From: Pseudomonas sp. Irchel s3h17
GTDB lineage: Bacteria > Pseudomonadota > Gammaproteobacteria > Pseudomonadales > Pseudomonadaceae
Direction: 5' to 3'
DNA length: 48,272 nucleotides
NCBI RefSeq assembly: GCF_900187505.1
Contig: NZ_FYDL01000008.1
Location: forward strand, 242,465 to 290,736
In this document: piece by piece, positions 28,101 to 35,180 of the stretch
How positions within the stretch are numbered: the first letter of the stretch is position 1
Layout of the letters: every line of letters begins with the position of its first letter
Translations under genes and position numbers: made by a program
The notes under the pieces: generated by a model
The model's input: the letters and a program-made list of their open reading frames with translations, nothing else
The model's database searches: none
Told to the model about the DNA's origin: nothing

Positions 28101-28916
28101 TCAGTGCTCTGAAATCTCCCTGTCTTCCTTCTCTCTTGCGTTGTTCTGTCGCGATTTTTCCTCTCTCGGGTAGTCGGGTGAATTGGAGTCCTGATCGATG
28201 ACGGTGACTGCCTGCGTGCTCAAGTTGTAAATCATGTAAAAGCCGTTTGTGAGGGGGGGTGATTTTATACCCGTCTCCTTGAATGAATTTCCGTTAACGA
28301 TGTGTGCGGATTCATGGCAACTAAGAAGCAGAATGGCTTTGCGTTGATTGTGTTTGCGTTCATCGACGCTGGCCGCCAAGTGTCTGAGTTGTTTTTTCTT
28401 GCGGATCCAGCGGGCATCCATGATGCGAATGGACCGTATCGATTTCGGTAAAGGGATTTGATGTTGAGCGCTCAAGCAGTCACTGGCAGCGATGCCTGGC
28501 GGGTCTTGCATGCTGGGAGGCAGATCGTCGGACCTGGCGTTCAGCACTGCCCGGCGCCGTTTGTTTGACTGTTCCACGAGCTGTTTTTTTGCGGGCGCTT
28601 GCAGGCTTTGTTTATCCTCCTTGGCAAGGTTGGCGTCGCTGTTCATTTTTGATCGTGCAGTATCGCCAATGACTTTTATAAACTGCTTGCTCTTATTGAA
28701 GTCGGACGGTGCGTACAATGACTTGTGGTTAAAGTTTAACGTGTAAAAGAACAGGAAGAGCAGATAGAAGGGGAAACTGATCAGGAACCAGATGTAAATC
28801 TCTTGGTTGTCCTCGTCAAGGAACGGCAGCGAGACGGCCGCGGATGTTTCGGAGAGCGTCGCGAATATCGCGATGATGCTCATTGGGGTTGTTATTTTTT
28901 TTTGAATTTTTTCCAT
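28101..28916 (-). CDS. Unrecognised two-TM membrane protein
   Basis: A 271-residue protein I cannot assign. An N-terminal membrane hairpin has TM1 at about 12-31 and TM2 at about 40-60, followed by TLNFNHKSLYAPSDF. A basic, low-complexity linker (85-190) and a C-terminal part of about 80 residues follow; the latter has HESAH (201-205), formally an HExxH, and ends in a charged tail. I have a loose memory of the IWFLISFPF...TLNFN...LYAPSDF block in other uncharacterised bacterial proteins. Base composition is AT-richer than the neighbours, suggesting transfer. No strong ribosome site is seen before the ATG. Real but of unknown role. Confidence 0.6.
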   Translation of the reverse strand: MEKIQKKITTPMSIIAIFATLSETSAAVSLPFLDEDNQEIYIWFLISFPFYLLFLFFYTLNFNHKSLYAPSDFNKSKQFIKVIGDTARSKMNSDANLAKEDKQSLQAPAKKQLVEQSNKRRRAVLNARSDDLPPSMQDPPGIAASDCLSAQHQIPLPKSIRSIRIMDARWIRKKKQLRHLAASVDERKHNQRKAILLLSCHESAHIVNGNSFKETGIKSPPLTNGFYMIYNLSTQAVTVIDQDSNSPDYPREEKSRQNNAREKEDREISEH

Positions 28917-29009
28917 GCTGGGTTCTCATGAGTGTTGTGTTGTTGGACTTTGTCAGGTGTGTAGAAGTTGTTAGGTTGGCGAGTGTTTTTCTAGGTGGAG
29001 TTAGTGTGT

Positions 29010-29064
29010 TTGGTTGTTGGGTTGTTGGGTTGTTGGGTTGTTGTTGGTTGTTGTTGGTTGTTAG
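29010..29064. repeat. GTT/GGGTTGTT microsatellite
   Basis: A run of TTGTTGGG and TTGTTGGTTG units covers about 55 bp inside a G+T-rich, gene-free stretch (28917-29349). The minus strand is a CA-rich run with AACAACAACC twice. Apart from this repeat I see no feature in the stretch other than the upstream region of the next gene. Confidence 0.8.
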
Positions 29065-29349
29065 TTTTATGATAGGTCATCGTTGAAAAAAAGTCGCAAT
29101 AGTATTTTCATTGTCTCGGCTTTTTTTGTGTTGTGTGCTGAGCAGGAATTGTCAGGAAGTCTGGCTTGTGGAGCTTCAAGTAAACTTTAAGAGACATAGT
29201 TTTTTGTGAGTTATTGTAGGATCTGTCCTTAATGTTTGTAGGGAATGTCTCTTGGTGTGGGTGGTTGGGCAGGTCACCATCCCAAGGTCGAAACGACTAG
29301 GCTATTGTGCGGGTTCTAAACATTCGAACAGCGAAAATTGGACTTGCCC

Positions 29350-29976
29350 ATGAATAAAGTGCTGATCGTGGATGATCACCCCGTCATTCGTCTTGCTGTA
29401 CGTATGCTAATGGAACGTCATGGCTACGAAGTCATTGCTGAAACGGATAATGGCGTAGATGCGTTGCAACTTGCTCGTGAGCATCTGCCGGATATTGTAA
29501 TACTGGATATAGGCATCCCGAAACTTGATGGCCTGGAAGTTATCGCGCGATTGTCGTCGACGCCCTCGCCTGCGAAAGTACTGGTCCTGACGTCTCAGGC
29601 TCCGGGGCATTTCTCGATGCGTTGCATGCAGGCAGGGTCTGCCGGGTATGTCTGCAAGCAGCAGGACCTCACCGAGTTGTTGAGCGCTATCAAGGCGGTG
29701 CTGTCGGGGTACAGCTATTTCCCGAATCAAGCGTTGCACACGGTCCGTTCAAGCTTGGGGAATGCCAGTGAAGCCGATATGGTGGATCGGCTGTCCGGAC
29801 GGGAAATGATGGTGTTGCAGCAGCTGGCACGAGGCAAGACCAACAAGGAAATTGCCGATGGGATGTTCTTGAGCAATAAGACCGTTAGCACATACAAAAC
29901 CCGTCTGCTGCTCAAGCTGAACGCGCGTTCGCTAGTCGATTTGATCGAGCTGGCGCAGCGTAACGGCCTGGTTTGA
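29350..29976 (+). CDS. Orphan LuxR/NarL-type response regulator, BvgA/EvgA-like
   Basis: A 208-residue regulator. Receiver 1-120 has DD at 8-9, phosphoacceptor Asp53 in VILDIGIPKLDG, Thr and Lys switch residues in VLTSQ and VCKQQ. A C-terminal LuxR HTH follows (LSGREMMVLQQLARGKTNKEIA, then LSNKTVSTYKTRL). The pattern IPKLDGLEVI and the NKTVSTYK helix are closest to BvgA/EvgA, which work with large unorthodox sensor kinases; none is encoded beside it. ATG at 29350 begins MNKVLIVDDHPV; an in-frame TTG 12 bp earlier is possible. Sits at the edge of the AT-rich patch. Confidence 0.88.
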   Translation: MNKVLIVDDHPVIRLAVRMLMERHGYEVIAETDNGVDALQLAREHLPDIVILDIGIPKLDGLEVIARLSSTPSPAKVLVLTSQAPGHFSMRCMQAGSAGYVCKQQDLTELLSAIKAVLSGYSYFPNQALHTVRSSLGNASEADMVDRLSGREMMVLQQLARGKTNKEIADGMFLSNKTVSTYKTRLLLKLNARSLVDLIELAQRNGLV

Positions 29977-30112
29977 GATTGCCGGGGTTCAAGTGGCTTT
30001 TTCCAGACACTCGGGAGGCAGGGGAGTGTTAGACGGCTTCAGCTCACTGGGAGCGTTTATCCAGGAACAACTGTTCAGGAGATAGGTGAGGGCAGTGAGT
30101 GACCGCTAGATG

Positions 30113-30138
30113 AAAAGCCTCCCGTCAAGGAGGCTTTC
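30113..30138. terminator. Terminator shared by the response regulator and the PA3496-like gene
   Basis: AAAAGCCTCC-CGTCAA-GGAGGCTTTC, a 9-10 bp stem flanked by A and T tracts, six bases from the stop of the minus-strand gene. Confidence 0.8.
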
Positions 30139-30143
30139 AGGTG

Positions 30144-30323
30144 TTAAAGATCAAAGTCGTAGTCGGCCAGTTGCTTTTGCAGGCGGCGCTCCTCCAGGAG
30201 GTTATCGATGGTGCGACGCTTGCTCAGGTTGGTCTTTGCCACCTCTGCCACGGGCTCAACATCATCGGCCTCAACAGGGGTGAAGTCGTCTTCTACGTCC
30301 AGTTGTTCTTTGCCAGTGCTCAT
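30144..30323 (-). CDS. PA3496 family small acidic protein
   Basis: A 59-residue protein read directly from the sequence: it starts MSTGKEQLDVEDDFTPVE, has an acidic first half and a basic helix (NLSKRRTIDNLLEERRLQKQ), and ends DYDFDL. GGAG lies 10 nt before the ATG. Gene position just after nth and the rnf genes matches PA3496 of P. aeruginosa, a family annotated as a putative envelope-integrity protein. Biochemical role unknown. Confidence 0.8.
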   Translation of the reverse strand: MSTGKEQLDVEDDFTPVEADDVEPVAEVAKTNLSKRRTIDNLLEERRLQKQLADYDFDL

Positions 30324-30430
30324 AAGGTTAACTCCAGGCTAAGACTGCCATTGGCGCTTCTTATATCGACAATCTCCTGGCGGGTAAAAAAGATTTTTTC
30401 AATCGATAAATCAATAAAAGCAATAGCGCC

Positions 30431-31069
30431 TCAATCGTCCGAGGTTTTGTGCTTGTATTCGCACAGGTCTTCGATCCGGCAACTGCCGCAGCGAGGCTTG
30501 CGGGCCAGGCATACGTAGCGCCCATGCAGGATGAGCCAGTGATGGGAGTCGAGGAGGTACTCCTTGGGCACAAACTTCATCAGTTTGGCTTCCACTTCCA
30601 GCACATTTTTCCCAGGCGCCAGGCCTGTCCGGTTACTGACCCGGAAAATATGGGTGTCCACCGCCATGGTCAGTTGTCGAAAGGCGGTGTTGAGCACCAC
30701 GTTTGCGGTCTTCCTGCCCACACCGGGCAATGCCTCCAATTCTTCGCGGGTTTGCGGGACTTCGCCGCCATGGCGCTCCACCAGCAACCTGCACGTCTCG
30801 ATGACATTCTTCGCCTTGCTGTTGTACAGGCCGATCGTCTTGATGTAGTGCGACAGGCCCTCTACACCGAGTGCATGGATTGCCGCTGGGGTATTGGCAA
30901 CCGGAAACAGCCTGGCCGTGGCCTTGTTCACGCCGACGTCCGTGGACTGGGCGGAGAGGATCACCGCAATCAGCAGTTCGAAGGGGGAGGCATAGGCCAG
31001 CTCGGTTTTCGGTTCCGGATTGTCTTCGTGAAGCCGGCGAAAAATTTCCAGGCGTTTTGCGGCATTCAT
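30431..31069 (-). CDS. nth: Endonuclease III (Nth)
   Basis: A 212-residue DNA glycosylase/AP lyase that removes oxidised pyrimidines. The helix-hairpin-helix LPGVGRKTANVVL carries the catalytic Lys120; Asp138 in VDTHIFRVSNR is the second catalytic residue. The [4Fe-4S] cluster is held by Cys187, Cys194, Cys197 and Cys203. ATG at 31069 gives the family length; the frame is open further upstream into rnfE without support. Lies 25 bp after rnfE and is probably in the rnf operon, as in many proteobacteria. Confidence 0.96.
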   Translation of the reverse strand: MNAAKRLEIFRRLHEDNPEPKTELAYASPFELLIAVILSAQSTDVGVNKATARLFPVANTPAAIHALGVEGLSHYIKTIGLYNSKAKNVIETCRLLVERHGGEVPQTREELEALPGVGRKTANVVLNTAFRQLTMAVDTHIFRVSNRTGLAPGKNVLEVEAKLMKFVPKEYLLDSHHWLILHGRYVCLARKPRCGSCRIEDLCEYKHKTSDD

Positions 31070-31094
31070 GGGCAGAGCAGTTCCTTGAAGACGT

Positions 31095-31685
31095 TCAGTG
31101 TGAAGTTGAGGTGCCAGGCCAGGCTCGTTTGGCTGCCAGGAGCAGTCCCAGCAGAATAAACCCGCCAGGTGTGATGACGGCCAGTCGCAGGCCGCCACCT
31201 TCGATCAATACCCAGCCGGATCCATTCGAATCCGTGATGCCGACCAACCATTGCAGGTGACTGGCGAATGAGCCGTGGCCCAAGCCTTCGCGCACAGTAC
31301 CCAGAATAACCATTGCGGCGCCGAACAGGGCACACAGGCGCAATCGATCAGGCATGAGGGTCCGGGTGAAAAATCCGCTGTACTCCAGCACCACGCATTG
31401 CAGGGCGAGCAGCCCGACATAAATGCCCAGTTGCTGGTGCAGCTCAAACGCCCAGCCTTGCAGGGCCAGCGCGGCAAGGCTGGTCAACGCCGCCGCGAGC
31501 AGCGTACCGGTGATCAACTGCAGGGGCGGCTGGATGCGGGGGCGCAGCAGGCTCATCTTCATGCCATAGACACTGATGACCAGCAGGGACAGCAGTGCCA
31601 GGCTCAGGGCGCTGACCAGCGTGTCACTGGCACCGATCAACAGGGTAAGCATCAGCGAGTTCTGTAGCACCCTGGCGTTGTTCAT
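31095..31685 (-). CDS. rnfE: Rnf/Rsx complex membrane subunit E, divergent
   Basis: A 196-residue inner-membrane protein with about six TM helices, shorter than the usual 205-235. Family features such as SDTLVSALSLALLSLLV and QCVVLEYSGFFTR are recognisable. In normal RnfE two Cys, in LGLCP and NCAVLG, join two from RnfA to hold a [2Fe-2S] cluster in the membrane. Here only the second survives (Cys97); the first region (MLTLLIGAS) has no Cys. Start ATG overlaps the rnfG stop (ATGA). Confidence 0.82.
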   Translation of the reverse strand: MNNARVLQNSLMLTLLIGASDTLVSALSLALLSLLVISVYGMKMSLLRPRIQPPLQLITGTLLAAALTSLAALALQGWAFELHQQLGIYVGLLALQCVVLEYSGFFTRTLMPDRLRLCALFGAAMVILGTVREGLGHGSFASHLQWLVGITDSNGSGWVLIEGGGLRLAVITPGGFILLGLLLAAKRAWPGTSTSH

Positions 31686-32287
31686 TGTCCGCTCCCGATC
31701 AATTGGGGCTGATGTTCGTCGAAGTAACGTAGCGCATCGTGCACGGCACCGATCACCGCGCGGGAGGTGATGGTGGCGCCGGCCAGTTGATCGAACCGGC
31801 CCTGATCCTTCTTCAGCGCCCAGCCACTGTCGCTCGGGTCCTGACGGGATTTTCCGATAAAGCCCCGTAGCCACGGATTGGGCTGAGTGGCGATGGTGCC
31901 TCCTAGCCCCGGTGTTTCCGCTTGCTTGAGGACTTTGACGCCCAACAGTTTGCCGCGAGGGTCGATGGCGATCAGCAGGTCGATCGCCGCTTCATGGCCC
32001 ATTGACCGGCTCAGCAGCATGATTGCGCTGGTTTGGCCCTCGAGGGTCGCCAGGTACCCGCCCAGAAGAGTGCTGTTAGCCAGGGCAACGTCCTTCAGCG
32101 CCAGGGAGTGGTCCAACGGCTGATTGTCGTAGCTGCCCGTTGGCAGTAGGTCGAGCAGGCGCCGGTTTTCGATCAAGCGCTGTTGGCTGGAAATATGGGG
32201 GGTGAGGGCCCACTGCACAAGGAGCGTTGCACCGGCGCCCAGTCCGGCCACGAGCACCAGGATCAGTACGCTGAGGTATCGGTTCAT
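31682..32287 (-). CDS. rnfG: Rnf/Rsx complex FMN-binding subunit G
   Basis: A 201-residue protein with one N-terminal TM (4-27) and a periplasmic FMN-binding domain. The covalent flavin site is DQLAGATITS, with Thr172 the expected FMN-phosphoester residue (motif Dxx[ST]GAT, here Ala in place of Ser/Thr). The GLGGTIATQPNPWLRGF block is typical. Needs an ApbE-type flavin transferase, not encoded here. Start overlaps rnfD by 4 bp; an alternative longer frame is not needed. Confidence 0.88.
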   Translation of the reverse strand: MNRYLSVLILVLVAGLGAGATLLVQWALTPHISSQQRLIENRRLLDLLPTGSYDNQPLDHSLALKDVALANSTLLGGYLATLEGQTSAIMLLSRSMGHEAAIDLLIAIDPRGKLLGVKVLKQAETPGLGGTIATQPNPWLRGFIGKSRQDPSDSGWALKKDQGRFDQLAGATITSRAVIGAVHDALRYFDEHQPQLIGSGQ

Positions 32288-33276
32288 GGCGTACGAGGCT
32301 CTGGTTGTCCGGCGCAGAGACGCTCCAGGGCCGGCACGCACAGGTTCATCAACAGCACGGCAAAGGCCACGCCATCGGGATAACCGCCCCAGGTGCGGAT
32401 CAGGTAGGTCAGCACGCCGACCCCGACCCCAAACAACAACCGTGCCTTGGGGGCCCTTGCCCCCGACACCGGTTCGGTGACGATGAAGAATGCGCCGAGC
32501 ATGCTCGCACCGGTCAGCAGGTGGAACAGCGGAGAGCCATGGGAGTCCGAGCCCGAGCCGTTCCAGCACAGCAGGCTGATGATGAAAAGACTGCCCAGCA
32601 TCCCGACCGGGGCGTGCCAACTGAACACCCGTTGTTGCAACAGAAACGCGCCTCCGGCGAGAAAGGCCAGGTTTACCCATTCGATGCCGGTGCCGCCAAC
32701 GTGCCCAAACGCCGGATTGCCGGCGAAGAGCTCGTCCATGGTCAGGCTTCTGTTGATGCGCAGGCTGTCCAGCGCGGTGGCCTGCGCCCAGGCATCAGGA
32801 AGATGCGCATCGCTGAAACCGAAAATCTGGTGCAGACCTTCAAGCAGACTCACTCCATGAGATGCCGGCCACTGGACCATCTGTTGCGGGAAACACACCA
32901 GCACCAGGGCAAAACCGAGCATCGCCGGGTTGAACGGGTTTTTACCCACGCCGCCATACAGGTGCTTGCCGAAGATCATCGCAAAGGCCGCAGCGCTCAC
33001 CGTCAGCCACCACGGGCAATACGGCGGTAATGCCAGGGCCAGCAGGGTGGCGCTGACCAAGGCGCTGCCATCGCTCAAGGAGGGCTTGAGCGGGTACTTG
33101 CGCAGGCGGAGCACGGCGGCTTCCACCGCCAGCGCGCTGCCACAGGCCAGCAGCAGGTTGATCAGAGCTCCCCAGCCAAACCACCAGAACAACACCAGCA
33201 CGCCGGGCACGGTGGCCAGCAACACCCGTTTCATCGCCTGTTGCAGGCGATTGTCGACCGGTTCAAGGGGCGACAT
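32284..33276 (-). CDS. rnfD: Rnf/Rsx complex membrane subunit D
   Basis: A 330-residue subunit with about nine to ten TM helices. [24 protein letters not shown] is the central family block. The flavinylation region reads [10 protein letters not shown], with Thr167 in the usual FMN-Thr place though the Gly of the motif is Gln. [27 protein letters not shown] and [14 protein letters not shown] close the protein. Its start lies inside the end of rnfB (14-bp overlap), so nothing can be encoded between rnfB and rnfD where rnfC normally lies. Confidence 0.9.
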   Translation of the reverse strand: MSPLEPVDNRLQQAMKRVLLATVPGVLVLFWWFGWGALINLLLACGSALAVEAAVLRLRKYPLKPSLSDGSALVSATLLALALPPYCPWWLTVSAAAFAMIFGKHLYGGVGKNPFNPAMLGFALVLVCFPQQMVQWPASHGVSLLEGLHQIFGFSDAHLPDAWAQATALDSLRINRSLTMDELFAGNPAFGHVGGTGIEWVNLAFLAGGAFLLQQRVFSWHAPVGMLGSLFIISLLCWNGSGSDSHGSPLFHLLTGASMLGAFFIVTEPVSGARAPKARLLFGVGVGVLTYLIRTWGGYPDGVAFAVLLMNLCVPALERLCAGQPEPRTP

Positions 33277-34477
33277 AGTCGTTCACCCGGCGCTCTGCCT
33301 CGCCCAGCCTGGCGCGAGCCTGGGTCAGCAACGCTGTCGGCGTATCGGCGCAGCGCTCGAGTTTGCCGAGGTCGGCGCGGGCGTAGGCCAGTTCGGTTTT
33401 CAGCTGGCGCAGCTGTGGGTCGATCGGCCGTTTTTCGACGCGTACCAGATCCGGAGCCGGTTTTTCGCTGGCGTTTTCCGCCGCGTGCAGTGCCTGTTCG
33501 GCCTGGTTCAGTGCCGCACCGAGCGTCGCCAGATGCTCGGCCGGGGCGTCGCCGGCCTGGGCTTTTTTCAGTTCGGCACGGCGCATGGCCAGCTGGATTT
33601 TCGCCCGTTTGAGTTCGGCGTCGTTGGCGGGTGGTGCGACCTTCGCGGGCACCGGCGTTGCGCTGGCCTCCAGGACCGCCAAGGCCTGCTCGGCGGATTC
33701 GAACTGCTGCTGGAGAACGATCAACTGCGACTGTTGCTCGAAGGTCGGTGGGTGACCAAAGGCTTTCAGTGATTTGTGCAGTTGCGCCCGGCTCATCGCC
33801 ACATCGATCTTGGCTTTTTTCAGCGCGGCATCGGCGGCTGCGGCTTTTTGTGCCTGCACCCGGGCGATGGCGTCTTGTACCGGGTTGTTGCCGGTCGTGC
33901 CGGGTTGCGCGGCTTTTTGCGCGCGCGCGGCGCGTTCAGCGAGCTTCTGTTCTTCTTCATGACGCAGGCGCGCGTTGCGCTGCTCGAAGCGTTGCCGGGC
34001 ATGGTCGCGCTTGACGCTTCGCGCGTCGCGTTGTTCCGGGGTGAAGGCCAGGCCGCCGACAATGGGCACCACCTGTGGCGAGGGCAAGGGATGCATCTCG
34101 ATGCAATCCACTGGGCAGGGCGCTACACATAAATCGCAGCCCGTGCATTCGTCGACGAGCACCGTGTGCATCAGCTTGGCCGCGCCGACAATCGCATCGA
34201 TCGGGCACGCCTGAATGCACTTGGTGCAACCGATGCACTCGGCTTCACGGATAAACGCAATCTGTGCCGGTGCCGTGCCACGACTGGTGTCGAGTTCCAG
34301 TTCCGGGACGTTCAGCAGTCTGGCCAGCGCGGCAAGGGTTTCACGACCACCTGGCGGGCACTTGTTGATGGCTTCACCGTTGGCAATGCCCTCGGCGTAG
34401 GGCTTGCACCCTGGGTGACCGCACTTGCCGCATTGAGTCTGTGGCAGAAGGGCGTCGATGCGTTGAATCAGACTCAT
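33263..34477 (-). CDS. rnfB: RnfB-like ferredoxin subunit, no membrane anchor, long repeat tail
   Basis: A 404-residue protein, about twice the usual RnfB length. Residues 1-45 bind one [4Fe-4S] (Cys16, Cys19, Cys24, Cys40). Residues 77-130 are a two-cluster ferredoxin (Cys81, 84, 87, 91 and Cys111, 114, 117, 121). The usual N-terminal membrane helix is missing; the chain begins [20 protein letters not shown]. From about 150 on is a basic coiled-coil region, then three repeats of about 68 residues starting at 219, 289 and 356 (pattern LKxAKIxxAMxRAxLxK). Such Ala/Lys-rich helical tails recall those at the C-terminus of RnfC. Overlaps rnfA by 4 bp. Confidence 0.88.
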   Translation of the reverse strand: MSLIQRIDALLPQTQCGKCGHPGCKPYAEGIANGEAINKCPPGGRETLAALARLLNVPELELDTSRGTAPAQIAFIREAECIGCTKCIQACPIDAIVGAAKLMHTVLVDECTGCDLCVAPCPVDCIEMHPLPSPQVVPIVGGLAFTPEQRDARSVKRDHARQRFEQRNARLRHEEEQKLAERAARAQKAAQPGTTGNNPVQDAIARVQAQKAAAADAALKKAKIDVAMSRAQLHKSLKAFGHPPTFEQQSQLIVLQQQFESAEQALAVLEASATPVPAKVAPPANDAELKRAKIQLAMRRAELKKAQAGDAPAEHLATLGAALNQAEQALHAAENASEKPAPDLVRVEKRPIDPQLRQLKTELAYARADLGKLERCADTPTALLTQARARLGEAERRVNDYVAP

Positions 34478-35061
34478 AGTTTGATCAGTCCGCTGAAACC
34501 GAGAAATGCCACGGCGATCAATCCGGCGCTGATCAGGTCGATCGGCAAGCCGCGAAAGGGTAGGGGCACATCGTTATTGAGAGTGCGTTGGCGCAAATCG
34601 CTGAACAGGCTCAGTACCAGCCAGAACCCCAGCCCGGCACCGAGGCTCAACGCGGCGTGACCGGCAAAACCGTTGTCATTCTGCAAACCGAGCAGGCTCA
34701 GCCCCAGCACGCCCGCGTTACCCAGCAACAACGGCCACAGGCCGTCGAATGGTAGCTCAGGCAGCACGCGCGCCAGCACCTTGAGCAGCGGCGTGATGAG
34801 CAACACGCTCAGTGGCAAAAACACCATCAGGTGCAGGGAAGCAAGCCCAAGCGGCTCGAGCAGCCAGTGATACACCCCATAGCCAAACATGCCATTGAGC
34901 AGCATCAAGCCTGTGGTCGCAATGCCCAGGGCATGCACTTGACGTCGTTCGGCCGCGGGATCGCGCGTCGACTGCAACAGCGGATCGACGCCCAGCGGCC
35001 AGTACAACAGGAAGTTGTTGATCAGGGCGGTGCTGATGAGCGTAAGTAGAATGTCGGTCAT
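34474..35061 (-). CDS. rnfA: Rnf/Rsx complex membrane subunit A, cysteine-free
   Basis: A 195-residue inner-membrane protein with six TM helices and an overall RnfA match from start ([17 protein letters not shown]) to end ([28 protein letters not shown]). It contains no cysteine at all. The LGLCP site reads LGVDP (Asp26) and the TNCAVLG site reads GNAGVLG (Ala116), so it cannot supply its two ligands to the RnfA-RnfE [2Fe-2S] cluster. First gene of the operon. Confidence 0.85.
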   Translation of the reverse strand: MTDILLTLISTALINNFLLYWPLGVDPLLQSTRDPAAERRQVHALGIATTGLMLLNGMFGYGVYHWLLEPLGLASLHLMVFLPLSVLLITPLLKVLARVLPELPFDGLWPLLLGNAGVLGLSLLGLQNDNGFAGHAALSLGAGLGFWLVLSLFSDLRQRTLNNDVPLPFRGLPIDLISAGLIAVAFLGFSGLIKL

Positions 35062-35126
35062 GGGTGAGCCGGGTTGAACGAGGGCCTGTGCTTAAAGATT
35101 AGGCAGTATCCGGCGGCGCAGATATG

Positions 35127-35163
35127 AAAATCCCACCGTCGCGCGTCAGCGTGACGGTGGGAT
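35127..35163 (-). terminator. Terminator after metG
   Basis: On the minus strand ATCCCACCGTC and GACGGTGGGAT form an 11-bp stem followed by TTTTC, 18 bp past the metG stop and just before rnfA. Confidence 0.8.
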
Positions 35164-35180
35164 CGGTCCAGCCAGGCGAA

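Noticed and set aside
29010..29064. CRISPR-like array
   Set aside because: Units are 7-10 bp without spacers; a simple microsatellite.
28883..29086. 67-codon hydrophobic frame on the plus strand
   Set aside because: It comes from the GTT microsatellite (Leu/Val/Cys/Trp runs) and overlaps the minus-strand gene; no ribosome site.
31682..32680. Longer rnfG frame beginning inside rnfD
   Set aside because: The extra N-terminus is out-of-frame rnfD; the ATG at 32287 gives the normal TM start.
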